From Gordonia paraffinivorans NBRC 108238 (GTDB lineage Bacteria; Actinomycetota; Actinomycetes; Mycobacteriales; Mycobacteriaceae): a DNA stretch of 64,000 nucleotides. Location of the stretch: positions 1 to 64,000 of the forward strand of contig NZ_BAOQ01000023.1 in NCBI RefSeq assembly GCF_000344155.1, given 5' to 3'. Shown here one piece after another: positions 26,357 to 35,484 of the stretch. A model generated the notes under the pieces. That model saw only the letters and a program-made list of their open reading frames with translations, made no database searches and was not told the origin of the DNA. Each line of letters begins with the position of its first letter. Positions within the stretch are counted from its first letter, which is position 1. The translations under genes and the position numbers were made by a program.

Positions 26357-27454
26357 ATGGCAGACGCGAGCGGAACCGACCTCCGGGAACGGGTCGTGGA
26401 GGCGAAGAACGGCGGCCGCAAACCCAGCCCGGAGGAGATCGCCGCGCACACCGCGTCGCTGGTCGGATTCCACTACACCGTCGACGACTACTACGAGATC
26501 GGCCGTGAGGAGATCCGCAAGCACGCCATGGCCGTGCAAGACGCCCATCCCACCCACTGGAGCGAGGAAGGCGCCAAGGCGTACGGCCACGACACGCTGA
26601 TCGCCGCCCCGACCTATGTCTCCGTGCTGGGCATCATCGCGCAGCGCAAGCTGTTCGAGGACTTCGTCACCGGCTATGACATGTGGCAGATCATGCAGAC
26701 CGACCAGCGGCTCGTCTACCACCAGCCGATGAAGGTCGGCGACCGCCTCATCTGCGACGTGTCGCTCGAGTCGTTCCGGCACGTCACCAGCCCCGAGGTG
26801 ATCGATCTCATGGTCACCAAGAACGTCATCTGGAACCAGTACGACGAGCCGGTGATGACCACCTGGACGTCGCTGGCGGCGCGTCCCGGCCTGGAGGTCG
26901 ATCCCGAGCTCGAGGCCTCGCTCGACCACGTGATGATGAAGATCGACAAGATCGGCGACCCCGGCCACACCGTGACGGCCCCGGCCGGACGCTATGAGCT
27001 CCCCGATCCCACACAGACGCCGAAGGCCTACGGCGCGATCGACTTCGACACCCTGTCGGTCGGGCAGGAGCTGGAGCCCAAGCGCTACCTGCTGACCCGC
27101 GGCAACCTGGCGAACTACGCCGGCGTCGCCGGGGACCCCAACCCGATCCACTTCTCCGACCACGTCGTGAGCGCGGCCGGCATGGACGACGTCGTCGCAC
27201 ACGGCATGCAGACCATGGGCCTCGGAGCCAGCTTCATCTCCGAGTTCATCGGCGACCCGGCCGCTTTCTGCGAGTACAACGTGCGCTTCACCAGCCCGGT
27301 GTACGTACCGGCCGACGACAGCGCGGCCGTGGACTTCAGCGGCAAGGTCAAGTCCCTCGATCCGGAGACGCGCCGCGGCACCATCGCGATCACCGCGAAG
27401 CAGGGCGACCGCCGCATCTTCGGCCGCGCCCAGGCGGTCATCCAGTTCAACTGA
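26357..27454 (+). CDS. hadAB: Fused (3R)-hydroxyacyl-ACP dehydratase HadA-HadB
   Basis: HadA/HadB dehydrate (3R)-hydroxyacyl-ACP in FAS-II elongation of meromycolic acids. Here one 365-residue protein carries both hotdog domains: a HadA-like N-terminal half (residues about 20-180, VGFHYTVDDYYEIGREEIRKHA) and a catalytic HadB-like C-terminal half from about 225. The latter has the hydratase-2 motif GVAGDPNPIHFSDH with the Asp and His pair. In M. tuberculosis the subunits are separate genes followed by hadC; no hadC is present here. It starts at the ATG at 26357. The 330 nt between rpmG and hadAB show no other gene. Confidence 0.9.
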   Translation: MADASGTDLRERVVEAKNGGRKPSPEEIAAHTASLVGFHYTVDDYYEIGREEIRKHAMAVQDAHPTHWSEEGAKAYGHDTLIAAPTYVSVLGIIAQRKLFEDFVTGYDMWQIMQTDQRLVYHQPMKVGDRLICDVSLESFRHVTSPEVIDLMVTKNVIWNQYDEPVMTTWTSLAARPGLEVDPELEASLDHVMMKIDKIGDPGHTVTAPAGRYELPDPTQTPKAYGAIDFDTLSVGQELEPKRYLLTRGNLANYAGVAGDPNPIHFSDHVVSAAGMDDVVAHGMQTMGLGASFISEFIGDPAAFCEYNVRFTSPVYVPADDSAAVDFSGKVKSLDPETRRGTIAITAKQGDRRIFGRAQAVIQFN

Positions 27455-27519
27455 ACCTCCTCACAGTGACGGGCGGCGGCGACCATTGCGGTCGCCGCCG
27501 CCCGTCTTCTTCTTCGTCG

Positions 27520-27900
27520 GTGACCCTCGTTCACGTGCTCGCCGGGTTGCCGGCGCCCGACGCCGATCTGCTCCTGCTCGACGAGCCGGCCAACCATCTC
27601 GATGCGGCGGCGCCGGCGCTGCGCACGGCGCGCCTGCGCGAGTGGCGCTGCGGGGTCGTGACGGTCACGACCGCGCGTTCCCGACCGGTGACGCAACGAC
27701 TCTCGTGGATCTCGACCCCAGCCGCGACGGGCGGGCGCCCCGCGAGCCCACGGCGGTGGCTGCCCGCCGATCCTCGGCGAACCGAGCGATCACCTGCCGG
27801 CGACCCTCGTCGACGAGCTCACCGAGGCGCCGGACCGCCCGCTGCGTGGCCTCCGTCGGCACCGACGCACACGCCCTGTCGCGCGATCCCGGCGTGTGAT
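27520..27900 (+). pseudogene. Degenerate ABC-F-like ATPase remnant
   Basis: One frame gives VLAGLPAPDADLLLLDEPANH, then LDAAAPALRTARLREWRCG and VVTVT, a Walker B and signature-distal region as in ABC-F translation factors. After about 27690 the homologous-looking text moves to another frame (TLVDLDPSRDGRAPREP) and later to a third (DHLPATLVDELTEAPDR). There is no start codon context, Walker A or ABC signature. It therefore looks like the broken C-terminal part of a gene, not a working one. It occupies the gap between hadAB and tRNA-Trp. The rest of the 700-nt gap holds only the promoter described next. Confidence 0.55.
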
Positions 27901-27989
27901 CGCGCAACGAACTCGCTGGTGGGCGGAGGGGATGCGGCGTCGGTGCCCTCGTCGTGTACGGTCGAGGGCACCGGGTCTGGGAGTGCATT

Positions 27990-28018
27990 TTGGGTCCGCA
28001 GCTCCGGTGATCTACACT
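27990..28018 (+). promoter_or_regulatory. Promoter for tRNA-Trp/secE/nusG
   Basis: TTGGGT (27990-27995) and TACACT (28013-28018) are separated by exactly 17 nt, 140 nt upstream of tRNA-Trp. No other strong promoter is apparent before secE. Confidence 0.6.
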
Positions 28019-28157
28019 GAAGTGTCTGATTGATTCGGACTTGCGCGCTGCCCATAGGGTGGCGCGTTGGTTTTGTCGGCGAAGAATCGCCGGTATCGGC
28101 CGAGAGGCCGGGAATCCGTCGGATGGCAACCGAACCACCACGGTGGGGAAGTCGCAA

Positions 28158-28230
<73 letters not shown>

Positions 28231-28269
28231 CCCTGGTGAAGGGCACACGTTGACGAGAGGACCGCGAAG

Positions 28270-28737
28270 TTGAGCAAGCGAGACCGGGCTGCCCGCGCGA
28301 AAGAAGCCGCGGAGGGTTCTGCGGCCGATTCGGCTGCGGCTGAGCTCGACGCTGCCGCTGGCGGTGAAGGGGCCGACGAGCAGTCGACCGGCGCCGCCAA
28401 GGAGCTGCGTCCGTCCGGCAAGCGCTCAGCTCGTGGCCGTCGCTCGTCCACGGTGTCCGGCACCGACGGAGACGCCGATTCCGGCAAGGGATCGGTGGCC
28501 GTCAAGGACCGCAAGAAAAAGAAGAAGGCGTCCGCCGAGGAGAGCCGGAATCCGTTCGTTCGGATCTGGGTGTTCCTCACGCAGGTCGTCGCCGAGCTGA
28601 AGAAGGTCATCTGGCCGACGCGGCGCGAGATGATCACGTACACGATCGTCGTGCTCGTGTTCGTCATCGTGATGACCGCGTTCATCGCCGGCCTCGACCT
28701 GGCCTTCGCCAAGGGCGTCCTCTGGTTGTTCGGCTGA
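28270..28737 (+). CDS. secE: Preprotein translocase subunit SecE
   Basis: SecE is the essential clamp of the SecYEG channel. The 155-residue protein has a single membrane helix near the C-terminus (ITYTIVVLVFVIVMTAFIAG) preceded by the conserved amphipathic stretch VVAELKKVIWPTRREM. The first 90 residues are a polar, Ala/Ser/Lys-rich extension (KDRKKKKKAS) common in mycolata. It starts at the TTG at 28270, which is unusual but fits the upstream GAGAGGA. nusG follows after 66 nt. Confidence 0.93.
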   Translation: MSKRDRAARAKEAAEGSAADSAAAELDAAAGGEGADEQSTGAAKELRPSGKRSARGRRSSTVSGTDGDADSGKGSVAVKDRKKKKKASAEESRNPFVRIWVFLTQVVAELKKVIWPTRREMITYTIVVLVFVIVMTAFIAGLDLAFAKGVLWLFG

Positions 28738-28803
28738 CCCACGCGGTGGGTGGCCGGGCGAGCGGGAGCCGACCGGAATGAACCATAAGGAGCGTGGGCT
28801 GCA

Positions 28804-29637
28804 GTGAGCACCCCGGAGAACGAACTCGCATCGACCGACGCCGTCGAGGTGCCTGACACCGATGTCGACGCGGCCGTGACCGACGACGCCGCCGAGGCCG
28901 CCGTCGACGAGGCGGGCGCCGAGGCCACCGCTTCCGATTCCGAGGCCCCCGAAGCCGCGGACGCCGCCGATGAGGCCCCTGCCGACGAGGCGCCCGCCGA
29001 GGAGGAGCTCGACCCCCGCGAGGAACTGCGCAAGCAGCTCCGCCGCGCGCCCGGCGACTGGTACGTGATCCACAGCTACGCCGGCTACGAGAACAAGGTC
29101 AAGGCCAACCTCGAGACCCGCGTCCAGAACCTCGACGTCGGCGACTACATCTTCCAGGTCGAGGTTCCGACCGAAGAGGTCACCGAGATCAAGAACGGCC
29201 AGCCCAAGAAGGTCAACCGCAAGGTGCTGCCGGGCTACATCCTGGTCCGCATGGAGCTCAACGACGAGTCGTGGGGCGCCGTGCGCAACACCCCGGGCGT
29301 CACCGGCTTCGTGGGCATGACCAGCAAGCCGTCGCCGCTGTCGCTCGACGAGGTCCTGCAGTTCCTCATGCCGCGCACCGAGTCGAAGAAGGCCGCAGCC
29401 CGGCGCGGCTCGGCCGCCGAGGGCGTCGAGGCCGCTGCGGCCGCCGCGGCGTCGAGCAACATCGAGGTCGACTTCGAGGTCGGCGAGTCGGTCACCGTCA
29501 TGGACGGTCCGTTCGCGACGCTGCCCGCCTCCATCAGCGAGGTCAACGCGGAGCAGCGCAAGGTCAAGGTGCTCGTCTCGATCTTCGGTCGTGAGACCCC
29601 GGTCGAGCTCGGGTTCAACCAGGTCGAGAAGATCTGA
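28804..29637 (+). CDS. nusG: Transcription termination/antitermination factor NusG
   Basis: NusG binds RNA polymerase and couples it to Rho or the ribosome. The 277-residue protein has an acidic Ala/Glu/Asp-rich N-terminal extension of about 80 residues and an NGN domain ([20 protein letters not shown]). There is an inserted Ala-rich loop near 205, and the C-terminal KOW domain is [20 protein letters not shown]. The extension is longer than in E. coli (181 residues total) but normal for actinobacteria. It starts at the GTG at 28804 with AAGGAG upstream. Confidence 0.96.
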   Translation: MSTPENELASTDAVEVPDTDVDAAVTDDAAEAAVDEAGAEATASDSEAPEAADAADEAPADEAPAEEELDPREELRKQLRRAPGDWYVIHSYAGYENKVKANLETRVQNLDVGDYIFQVEVPTEEVTEIKNGQPKKVNRKVLPGYILVRMELNDESWGAVRNTPGVTGFVGMTSKPSPLSLDEVLQFLMPRTESKKAAARRGSAAEGVEAAAAAAASSNIEVDFEVGESVTVMDGPFATLPASISEVNAEQRKVKVLVSIFGRETPVELGFNQVEKI

Positions 29638-29720
29638 CGCCGCGCGGGTAGACCGCGCAGTCCAAGACTTTCACGTCTCCAGCGGGCGTGGATTCGCAAG
29701 AAAACAATCAAGGAACAAGG

Positions 29721-30152
29721 ATGCCTCCCAAGAAGAAGAAGATCGCCGGGATCATCAAGCTCCAGATCCAGGCAGGCCAGGCCAACCCGGCTCCGCCCGT
29801 CGGTCCGGCGCTCGGTCAGCACGGCGTGAACATCATGGAGTTCTGCAAGGCGTACAACGCCGCGACCGAGTCGCAGCGTGGCAACGTCGTGCCCGTCGAG
29901 ATCTTCGTGTACGAAGACCGCTCGTTCGACTTCAAGCTGAAGACCCCGCCGGCCGCGAAGCTGCTGCTGAAGGCCGCAGGTCTGCAGAAGGGTTCGGGCG
30001 AGCCCCACTCGAAGAAGGTCGGCAAGGTCACCATGGACCAGGTCCGCGAGATCGCGAAGACCAAGGCCGAGGACCTCAACGCCAACGACATCGACGCCGC
30101 CGCGAAGATCATCGCCGGCACCGCGCGTTCGATGGGTATCACCGTCGAGTGA
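29721..30152 (+). CDS. rplK: 50S ribosomal protein L11
   Basis: A 143-residue protein of the GTPase-associated centre. [20 protein letters not shown] begins it, [19 protein letters not shown]-type sequence ([20 protein letters not shown]) is the N-terminal signature, and [19 protein letters not shown] with ARSMGITVE closes the rRNA-binding domain. I used the ATG at 29721 preceded by AAGGA; an earlier in-frame ATG adds a non-conserved leader. rplA follows in the same transcript after 90 nt. Confidence 0.97.
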   Translation: MPPKKKKIAGIIKLQIQAGQANPAPPVGPALGQHGVNIMEFCKAYNAATESQRGNVVPVEIFVYEDRSFDFKLKTPPAAKLLLKAAGLQKGSGEPHSKKVGKVTMDQVREIAKTKAEDLNANDIDAAAKIIAGTARSMGITVE

Positions 30153-30242
30153 GCTTGCCCTCCAACTGAAAGACGACGTGGGAGGGCCGGCTCGGCCCGC
30201 ACCACAAACCCCGCCGAGTGAGTGCGGAGAAGGAACAGAGCA

Positions 30243-30962
30243 ATGAGCAAGAAGAGCAAGGCCTACAAGGCCGCGGCCGAGAAGGTCGACCGCACCAAGC
30301 TGTACAGTCCGCTGGAGGCTGTGGAGCTCGCCAAGGAGACCTCGTCGAAGAACACCGACGCGACCGTCGAGGTCGCGATCCGGCTGGGCGTCGACCCCCG
30401 CAAGGCAGACCAGATGGTTCGAGGCACCGTCAACCTGCCGCACGGCACCGGTAAGACCGCCCGCGTGATCGTGTTCGCCGCCGGCGACAAGGCCGCCGAG
30501 GCCACTGCCGCAGGCGCCGACGAGGTCGGTTCGGAAGACCTGATCGAGAAGATCCAGGGCGGCTGGCTGGAGTTCGACGCCGCGATCGCCACCCCGGACC
30601 AGATGGCCAAGGTCGGTCGCATCGCCCGCATCCTCGGCCCGCGCGGCCTGATGCCGAACCCGAAGACCGGCACCGTCACCACCGATGTCACCAAGGCGAT
30701 CAGCGACATCAAGGGCGGCAAGATCAACTTCCGCGTCGACAAGGCAGCGAACCTGCACTTCGTCATCGGCAAGGCCTCCTTCGACGCCACCAAGCTGGCC
30801 GAGAACTACGGCGCCGCGTACGAGGAGATCCTGCGCGCCAAGCCGTCGGCCGCCAAGGGGCGCTACATCAAGAAGGTCACCATCTCGACCACCTCGGGCC
30901 CGGGCATCCCGGTCGACCCGCAGGTCAGTCGGAACTTCGCCGAAGCGCCCGCCCAGGCGTGA
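30243..30962 (+). CDS. rplA: 50S ribosomal protein L1
   Basis: A 239-residue protein of the L1 stalk; in many bacteria it also represses its own operon mRNA. The signature [15 protein letters not shown] lies mid-protein, with [20 protein letters not shown] following and [17 protein letters not shown] near the end. I used the ATG at 30243 ([17 protein letters not shown]) with AGAAGGA upstream. Transcription ends at the long hairpin just after the stop. Unlike in E. coli, rplJ/rplL are 27 kb away. Confidence 0.97.
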   Translation: MSKKSKAYKAAAEKVDRTKLYSPLEAVELAKETSSKNTDATVEVAIRLGVDPRKADQMVRGTVNLPHGTGKTARVIVFAAGDKAAEATAAGADEVGSEDLIEKIQGGWLEFDAAIATPDQMAKVGRIARILGPRGLMPNPKTGTVTTDVTKAISDIKGGKINFRVDKAANLHFVIGKASFDATKLAENYGAAYEEILRAKPSAAKGRYIKKVTISTTSGPGIPVDPQVSRNFAEAPAQA

Positions 30963-30991
30963 TCGCGCTTCGTCGCAGATCGACCTAGACC

Positions 30992-31030
30992 CACGAGGGG
31001 CCCGGCATCGCAGATGCCGGGCCCCTCGTG
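30992..31030. terminator. Strong hairpin terminator after rplA
   Basis: A perfect 18-bp stem (30992-31009 with 31013-31030) with a 3-nt loop GCA, 29 nt after the rplA stop. It separates the ribosomal operon from the corrinoid-type importer. Confidence 0.88.
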
Positions 31031-31070
31031 CATGCTTGTCGCGGTGTCTCCCTGGAGGTGGGTAGTGCAG

Positions 31071-31991
31071 ATGTCCAGTCGATCGTCCGGGCACGGTGCA
31101 GGTCATCGGTCGGGTTCCGGGTGGTGGCGGTTCGCGATCGTCGCGGTTGTCGTCTCGGTCGTCGCCGCACTCGCTGCGTGCGCCGACTCGTCGGATTCCG
31201 GTTCCGCCGACAACGCGGGAGAGGTGTCGAAGATCGTCTCGCTGAGCCCGACCGGCACCGAGATGCTTTTCGCCGTCGGCGCCGGAGATCAGGTGGTCGC
31301 GGTCGACGACCAGTCGGATCACCCCGCCGACGCACCGCGGACGAGTCTGTCCGGCTACACCCCGAACCTCGAGGCGATCCTCGGCTACGACCCCGATCTC
31401 GTCGTCCTCACCGACGACAACAACGACATCATCGCCAACCTCCAGCGTGTCGGAGTCGAGGTGCTCGAACTCCCGGCGGCGAAGAACCTCGACGAGACGT
31501 ACTCACAGATCGAGATGGTGGGTGAGGCCACCGGCCACACCCGCGAGGCGTCCGAGCTCGTCTCGTCGATGCGCGCGCAGATCGACGAGATCGTCGCCAC
31601 CGTCCCGGCGCGCGAGGTGCCGCTGACGTACTACCACGAGCTCGACGACGCGTACTACACCGTCACCGACGACACCTACATCGGCCAGATCTACCGCCTG
31701 CTCGGGCTGCGTTCGATCGCATCCGGTCAGGACGGCTACCCGCAGCTGTCGGCGGAGTTCATCATCGAGAGCGACCCCGAGGTCATCTTCCTCGCCGACT
31801 CGCAGTGCTGCGGGGTGACGCCGCAGAAGGTCGCCGCGCGCGCCGGGTGGGGCGACCTCCGCGCGGTCACCGACAAGCAGATCCACGTGCTCGACGAGGA
31901 CATCGCGAGCCGGTGGGGACCCCGCGTCGTCGATCTGGTCCGCGACGTGGCGCGCATCGTCTCGGGTATCGGGGTGCAGGCGACACCGTGA
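31071..31991 (+). CDS. Periplasmic-binding lipoprotein, FecB/BtuF type
   Basis: A 306-residue class III solute-binding protein of the iron-siderophore/cobalamin type. The signal peptide has a lipobox VVAALAAC, with Cys as lipid anchor at about residue 27. IVSLSPTGTEMLFAVGAGDQ and GYTPNLEAILGYDPDLVVLT are standard for the family. The CC pair in ADSQCCGVTPQKV is an oddity. The ATG at 31071 has GGAGG about 12 nt upstream. Its TGA overlaps the permease GTG. The downstream CobU fusion gene favours a corrinoid ligand such as cobinamide or cobalamin; a siderophore is the alternative. Confidence 0.85.
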   Translation: MSSRSSGHGAGHRSGSGWWRFAIVAVVVSVVAALAACADSSDSGSADNAGEVSKIVSLSPTGTEMLFAVGAGDQVVAVDDQSDHPADAPRTSLSGYTPNLEAILGYDPDLVVLTDDNNDIIANLQRVGVEVLELPAAKNLDETYSQIEMVGEATGHTREASELVSSMRAQIDEIVATVPAREVPLTYYHELDDAYYTVTDDTYIGQIYRLLGLRSIASGQDGYPQLSAEFIIESDPEVIFLADSQCCGVTPQKVAARAGWGDLRAVTDKQIHVLDEDIASRWGPRVVDLVRDVARIVSGIGVQATP

Positions 31992-33094
31992 GCGGCGGCG
32001 TCGATGGTCGCCGTGGTCGGCCGGGCTTCGAGAGGGGCCGTGGCCGGCCGGGCTTCGAGAGCGCCGGGACGACGACGGGGCGTCGCGTAGGAGTGGTCGC
32101 CGCGGCGATCCTCGTGCTCTTCGGCGTCTGCCTCCTCGCCGTGCTGGTGGGACCCGCGGGTCTCACCGCGAAAGGCGTCCTGATCGAACTCGCCGACCGG
32201 ATTCCCTTCGTCGACGCCGATTCCGGCCTGAGCACGCGCCAGCAGACGATCCTCTGGGAGGTCCGCGTCCCGCGCATCGTGCTCGGCGCGCTGGTGGGAG
32301 CCATGCTCGCGGTCGCCGGCGCGGCGTATCAGGGTGTCTTCCGCAATCCGCTCGCCGACCCCTACCTGCTCGGTGTCTCCAGCGGTGCCGGTCTCGGTGC
32401 GACGACCGCGATCGTGATCGGCGGGGCCCTCGGAACGGCCGCGCTGCCGCCGGCCGCCTTCGTCGGCGGGCTCGTGGCCGTCGCCGCCACCTATGCGCTC
32501 GGTCGCACCGTCGGGGGAGCGCGCACCGAGGTCGTCATCATCCTGGCGGGGGTGGCCGTCGCCGCCTTCGCCAACGCCATCCAGACGTTCCTGATGCAAC
32601 AGCACGACGAGACGTTGCGGCAGGTCTACAGCTGGATGCTCGGTCGCCTCGCCACCGACGGCTGGTCGGAGGTCCTCGCGGTCCTGCCGTATGTCGTCGT
32701 GTGCATCGTCGTGGTCCTGCTGTTCGCGCGCACACTGGACGTCATGGCCGTGGGGGACATCGAGGCGTCGAGTCTGGGCATCCGGCCGGAGCGGGTCCGG
32801 CTCTTCCTCGTCTGCATCGCCACCCTCGGAACCGCCGCGGTGGTGTCGGTGAGCGGCCTCATCGGGTTCGTCGGCATCGTGATCCCGCACGCGGTGCGAT
32901 TGCTGGTCGGCCCCGGACACCGGCTGCTGGTGCCGCTGTCACTGCTGGTGGGGGCGGCCTTCCTGGTACTGGCGGACGTGGTGGCGCGCACCGCCATGTC
33001 GCCGGCCGAGCTGCCGATCGGCGTGGTCACCGCGGCCATCGGCGCGCCGTTCTTCCTGGTCGTGCTCCGACGCAGCGGGCGGGAGGCGCAGTGA
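31988..33094 (+). CDS. FecCD/BtuC-type ABC permease
   Basis: A 368-residue inner-membrane permease with about nine to ten helices. RVPRIVLGALVGAMLAVAGA and NPLADPYLLGVSSGAGLGA are BtuC family signatures, and GIVIPHAVRLLVGPGHRLLV is the coupling segment that contacts the ATPase. The N-terminal 25 residues repeat GRPGFE twice because of a small DNA duplication (32017-32060), in a non-conserved leader. The GTG at 31988 overlaps the binding-protein stop by GTGA, and the stop overlaps the ATPase start the same way, so the three genes are translationally coupled. Confidence 0.9.
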   Translation: MSGGVDGRRGRPGFERGRGRPGFESAGTTTGRRVGVVAAAILVLFGVCLLAVLVGPAGLTAKGVLIELADRIPFVDADSGLSTRQQTILWEVRVPRIVLGALVGAMLAVAGAAYQGVFRNPLADPYLLGVSSGAGLGATTAIVIGGALGTAALPPAAFVGGLVAVAATYALGRTVGGARTEVVIILAGVAVAAFANAIQTFLMQQHDETLRQVYSWMLGRLATDGWSEVLAVLPYVVVCIVVVLLFARTLDVMAVGDIEASSLGIRPERVRLFLVCIATLGTAAVVSVSGLIGFVGIVIPHAVRLLVGPGHRLLVPLSLLVGAAFLVLADVVARTAMSPAELPIGVVTAAIGAPFFLVVLRRSGREAQ

Positions 33095-33906
33095 CCGCCG
33101 TCGTCTGTCGTGGAGTGGGGGCCTCGCGCGGCGGGGTCGAGGTCCTGCACGACGTCGACCTGGAGATCCGGGCCGGCACCTGGGTGTCGCTGGTCGGGCC
33201 CAACGGGTCGGGCAAGACGACGCTCCTGCACGCGCTGGCCGGGCTCGTCCCGGCGACGGGGCGCATCGACGTCGCCGGGGTGGACCCCGGGCGGGCGCGT
33301 CGGCGCGAGATCGCGCGGGCCGTCGCGCTGATGCCGCAGCGCCCAGTGGTCCCGGAGGGGACGACGGTCCGCGAACTGGTCGCGCTCGGACGCACACCGC
33401 ACCTGTCGCGCTTCGGCCCGTCGACCCGCGCCGACCGCGAGGTGGTCGACGAGGTGATCGCCCAACTGGATCTCCACGACTTCGCCGGCCGGTACGCCTC
33501 GGCCCTCTCCGGCGGCGAGTTGCAGCGTGTGGTGCTGGCCCGCGCGCTCGCCCAGCAGCCGCGCGTGCTCCTGCTCGACGAGCCGACCAGCGCCCTCGAC
33601 CTCGGGCACCAGCAGCAGGTGCTCGACCTGGTCGACTCGATGCGCCGGGCCAACGAACTGACCGTGATCGCGGCGATGCACGACCTGACGTCTGCGGCGC
33701 AGTACGGACAGCGCCTGGTGCTGCTCGATCGCGGGCGTATCGTCGCCGATGGTCCGCCCGCCGAGGTGCTCACCGCCGAGAGGCTGCGGGACGTGTACGC
33801 AGCCAATGTCGAGGTGCTCGAACGACGCGACGGCCCCGCGGTCCTGCCCGTCCGCGGCGACGGACCGGTCGCGGCCGTCCGATCGTCGAGGCCTGCGCGA
33901 CGATGA
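33091..33906 (+). CDS. ABC transporter ATPase, FecE/BtuD type
   Basis: A 271-residue ATPase. Walker A GPNGSGKT is at about residue 38, the ABC signature is ALSGGELQRVVLARAL, and Walker B VLLLDEPTSALDL is followed by the H-loop AAMHDLTSAA. It energises the permease encoded immediately upstream. The last codons (RSSRPARR) lie in a 17-bp tandem duplication that also reaches the start of the next gene. Confidence 0.9.
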   Translation: MTAVVCRGVGASRGGVEVLHDVDLEIRAGTWVSLVGPNGSGKTTLLHALAGLVPATGRIDVAGVDPGRARRREIARAVALMPQRPVVPEGTTVRELVALGRTPHLSRFGPSTRADREVVDEVIAQLDLHDFAGRYASALSGGELQRVVLARALAQQPRVLLLDEPTSALDLGHQQQVLDLVDSMRRANELTVIAAMHDLTSAAQYGQRLVLLDRGRIVADGPPAEVLTAERLRDVYAANVEVLERRDGPAVLPVRGDGPVAAVRSSRPARR

Positions 33907-33921
33907 GGCCTGCGCGACGAT
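33888..33921 (+). repeat. 17-bp perfect tandem duplication at the ATPase/CobU-fusion junction
   Basis: GAGGCCTGCGCGACGAT occurs at 33888-33904 and again at 33905-33921. The first copy encodes the ATPase C-terminus; the second spans its TGA aftermath and ends within the ATG of the next gene. Confidence 0.95.
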
Positions 33922-35251
33922 GAAGATCACCCTGCTGGGCGCCGGTGCGGCCGACGGCTGGCCGAATCCGTTCTGCCACTGTGACTCCTGCGAGGATGCG
34001 CGCCGGCGCGGGGAGCATCGGGGACAGACCGCGGCGCTCGTCGACGATGCGATCCTCCTCGACCTCGGCGCCGACGTGATGGGTTCCGCGGTGCGGCACG
34101 GCGTTTCGCTCTCCGCGGTGCGGCATGTCCTCGTCACCCACGCGCACTCCGATCATCTCGCGCCGGCGGCGCTGCTGTATCGGTCGTGGATACCCGGTTC
34201 GAGAGGGTTGGAGATCATCGGGCCGGCGAATGTGATCGAGGCCTGCCGCCCATGGGTCGGTCCCGACGATCCGGTGCGGTTCCGGACCGTCGAGGCGGGT
34301 GAGGCGCTGTCGCTGGGCGGGTACGAGGTCCGCGTCCTACCCGCCCGGCACCGGGTCTTCCGCCCGGGCGACGCGGTGCTGTACGACGTGACCGGGCCCG
34401 ACGGGCGGCGTCTGTTGTGGGCGACCGACACGGGGGCGTGGCCGCAGTCGTGGTTCTCCGCGGTCGCCGATGCGGCCTACGACGCGGTGTTCCTCGAGGA
34501 GACCTTCGGCGACCGCGGGGACCTGTCCGACGGCCATCTCGGCCTGGCCGGCTTCGAGGAGATGGTCGCGGCGATGCGCCGTGCGGGGGCGATCGTCGGG
34601 CGCACGGAGGTGATCGCGGTGCACCTCGGCCACCACAACCCGCCGATCGCCCGTCTACGGCAACGGCTCGCGCAGTTCGGAGCACGTCCGGGACGCGACG
34701 GGGAGATCATCGAGGCGGGGCGGTCTCCGGCCCGGCGGGTGTTCGTCACCGGTGGTGCGAGGTCGGGGAAGTCGCGTCACGCCGAGGAGATGCTCGCCGG
34801 GAACGCCGAGGTCGTCTACGTCGCGGCCGGCGGACCACGCCACGGGGATCCCGACTGGGAGGTCCGGGTCGCCGAACACACCAGACGCCGGCCCGCGTCG
34901 TGGACCACGGTGGAGGACACCGACGTCGCCGCAGTGCTGCGCACCGCGTCCCGCCCGGTCCTCGTCGACTGCCTGGGCACCTGGCTCGCGGCCCGGATCG
35001 ATCACCACGGCGCCTGGGAGACCGGTGATCTCGACGCCGTGCGGGCCGATGTCGCCGACCTCCTGGACGCCTGGCGGACCTGCGACGTGCCCGTGGTCGC
35101 CGTCAGCAACGAGGTGGGCAGCGGCATCGTGCCGGACACCGCGTCGGGCCGGTTGTTCCGAGACGAGCTCGGACGGCTGAACGCGCAGATCGCGGCGCTG
35201 TCGGACGAGGTCGTGCTGATGGTCGCCGGGCGGCCGATGACCATCGGCTGA
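33920..35251 (+). CDS. Fusion enzyme: metallo-beta-lactamase (PhnP-like) domain plus CobU adenosylcobinamide kinase/guanylyltransferase
   Basis: The 443-residue protein joins two domains. Residues 1-265 form a metallo-beta-lactamase fold related to PhnP cyclic phosphodiesterases, with HAHSDH (His74, His76, Asp78, His79), further His ligands and an N-terminal CHCDSC cluster. Residues 272-443 are CobU, which phosphorylates adenosylcobinamide and then transfers GMP. The P-loop GGARSGKS is at 278-285, and AEHTRRRPASW holds the likely guanylylated His320. Fusion suggests the hydrolase acts on a corrinoid or nucleotide-loop intermediate, perhaps in corrinoid remodelling; this is inference. The start is the ATG at 33920, 13 nt after the importer. 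Confidence 0.85.
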   Translation: MKITLLGAGAADGWPNPFCHCDSCEDARRRGEHRGQTAALVDDAILLDLGADVMGSAVRHGVSLSAVRHVLVTHAHSDHLAPAALLYRSWIPGSRGLEIIGPANVIEACRPWVGPDDPVRFRTVEAGEALSLGGYEVRVLPARHRVFRPGDAVLYDVTGPDGRRLLWATDTGAWPQSWFSAVADAAYDAVFLEETFGDRGDLSDGHLGLAGFEEMVAAMRRAGAIVGRTEVIAVHLGHHNPPIARLRQRLAQFGARPGRDGEIIEAGRSPARRVFVTGGARSGKSRHAEEMLAGNAEVVYVAAGGPRHGDPDWEVRVAEHTRRRPASWTTVEDTDVAAVLRTASRPVLVDCLGTWLAARIDHHGAWETGDLDAVRADVADLLDAWRTCDVPVVAVSNEVGSGIVPDTASGRLFRDELGRLNAQIAALSDEVVLMVAGRPMTIG

Positions 35252-35484
35252 GACGCCTCGGGGCCCGACGGGGGGACGGGCCGGGGCCGGTGGCGGAGCG
35301 TGACGCAGCCTACGTCGACCCTGCCGATAAGCTTGCCGAGTTTGTTCGCCATCGGGCGTCGATGTGGGGGCTCCGCCCGCCGGCGAACACCGACGACGAT
35401 CCGCGGTACGGCAAGACGAGGTGTGAGGAAAGCATTGGCGATCAGAGGTATTCGAGGACACGACCGACGGACGGGACAGCTGCG

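Noticed and set aside
30963-31070. A cobalamin riboswitch before the first importer
   Set aside because: No B12 box or conserved core is found in the 108 nt between rplA and the binding-protein gene; it holds the rplA terminator.
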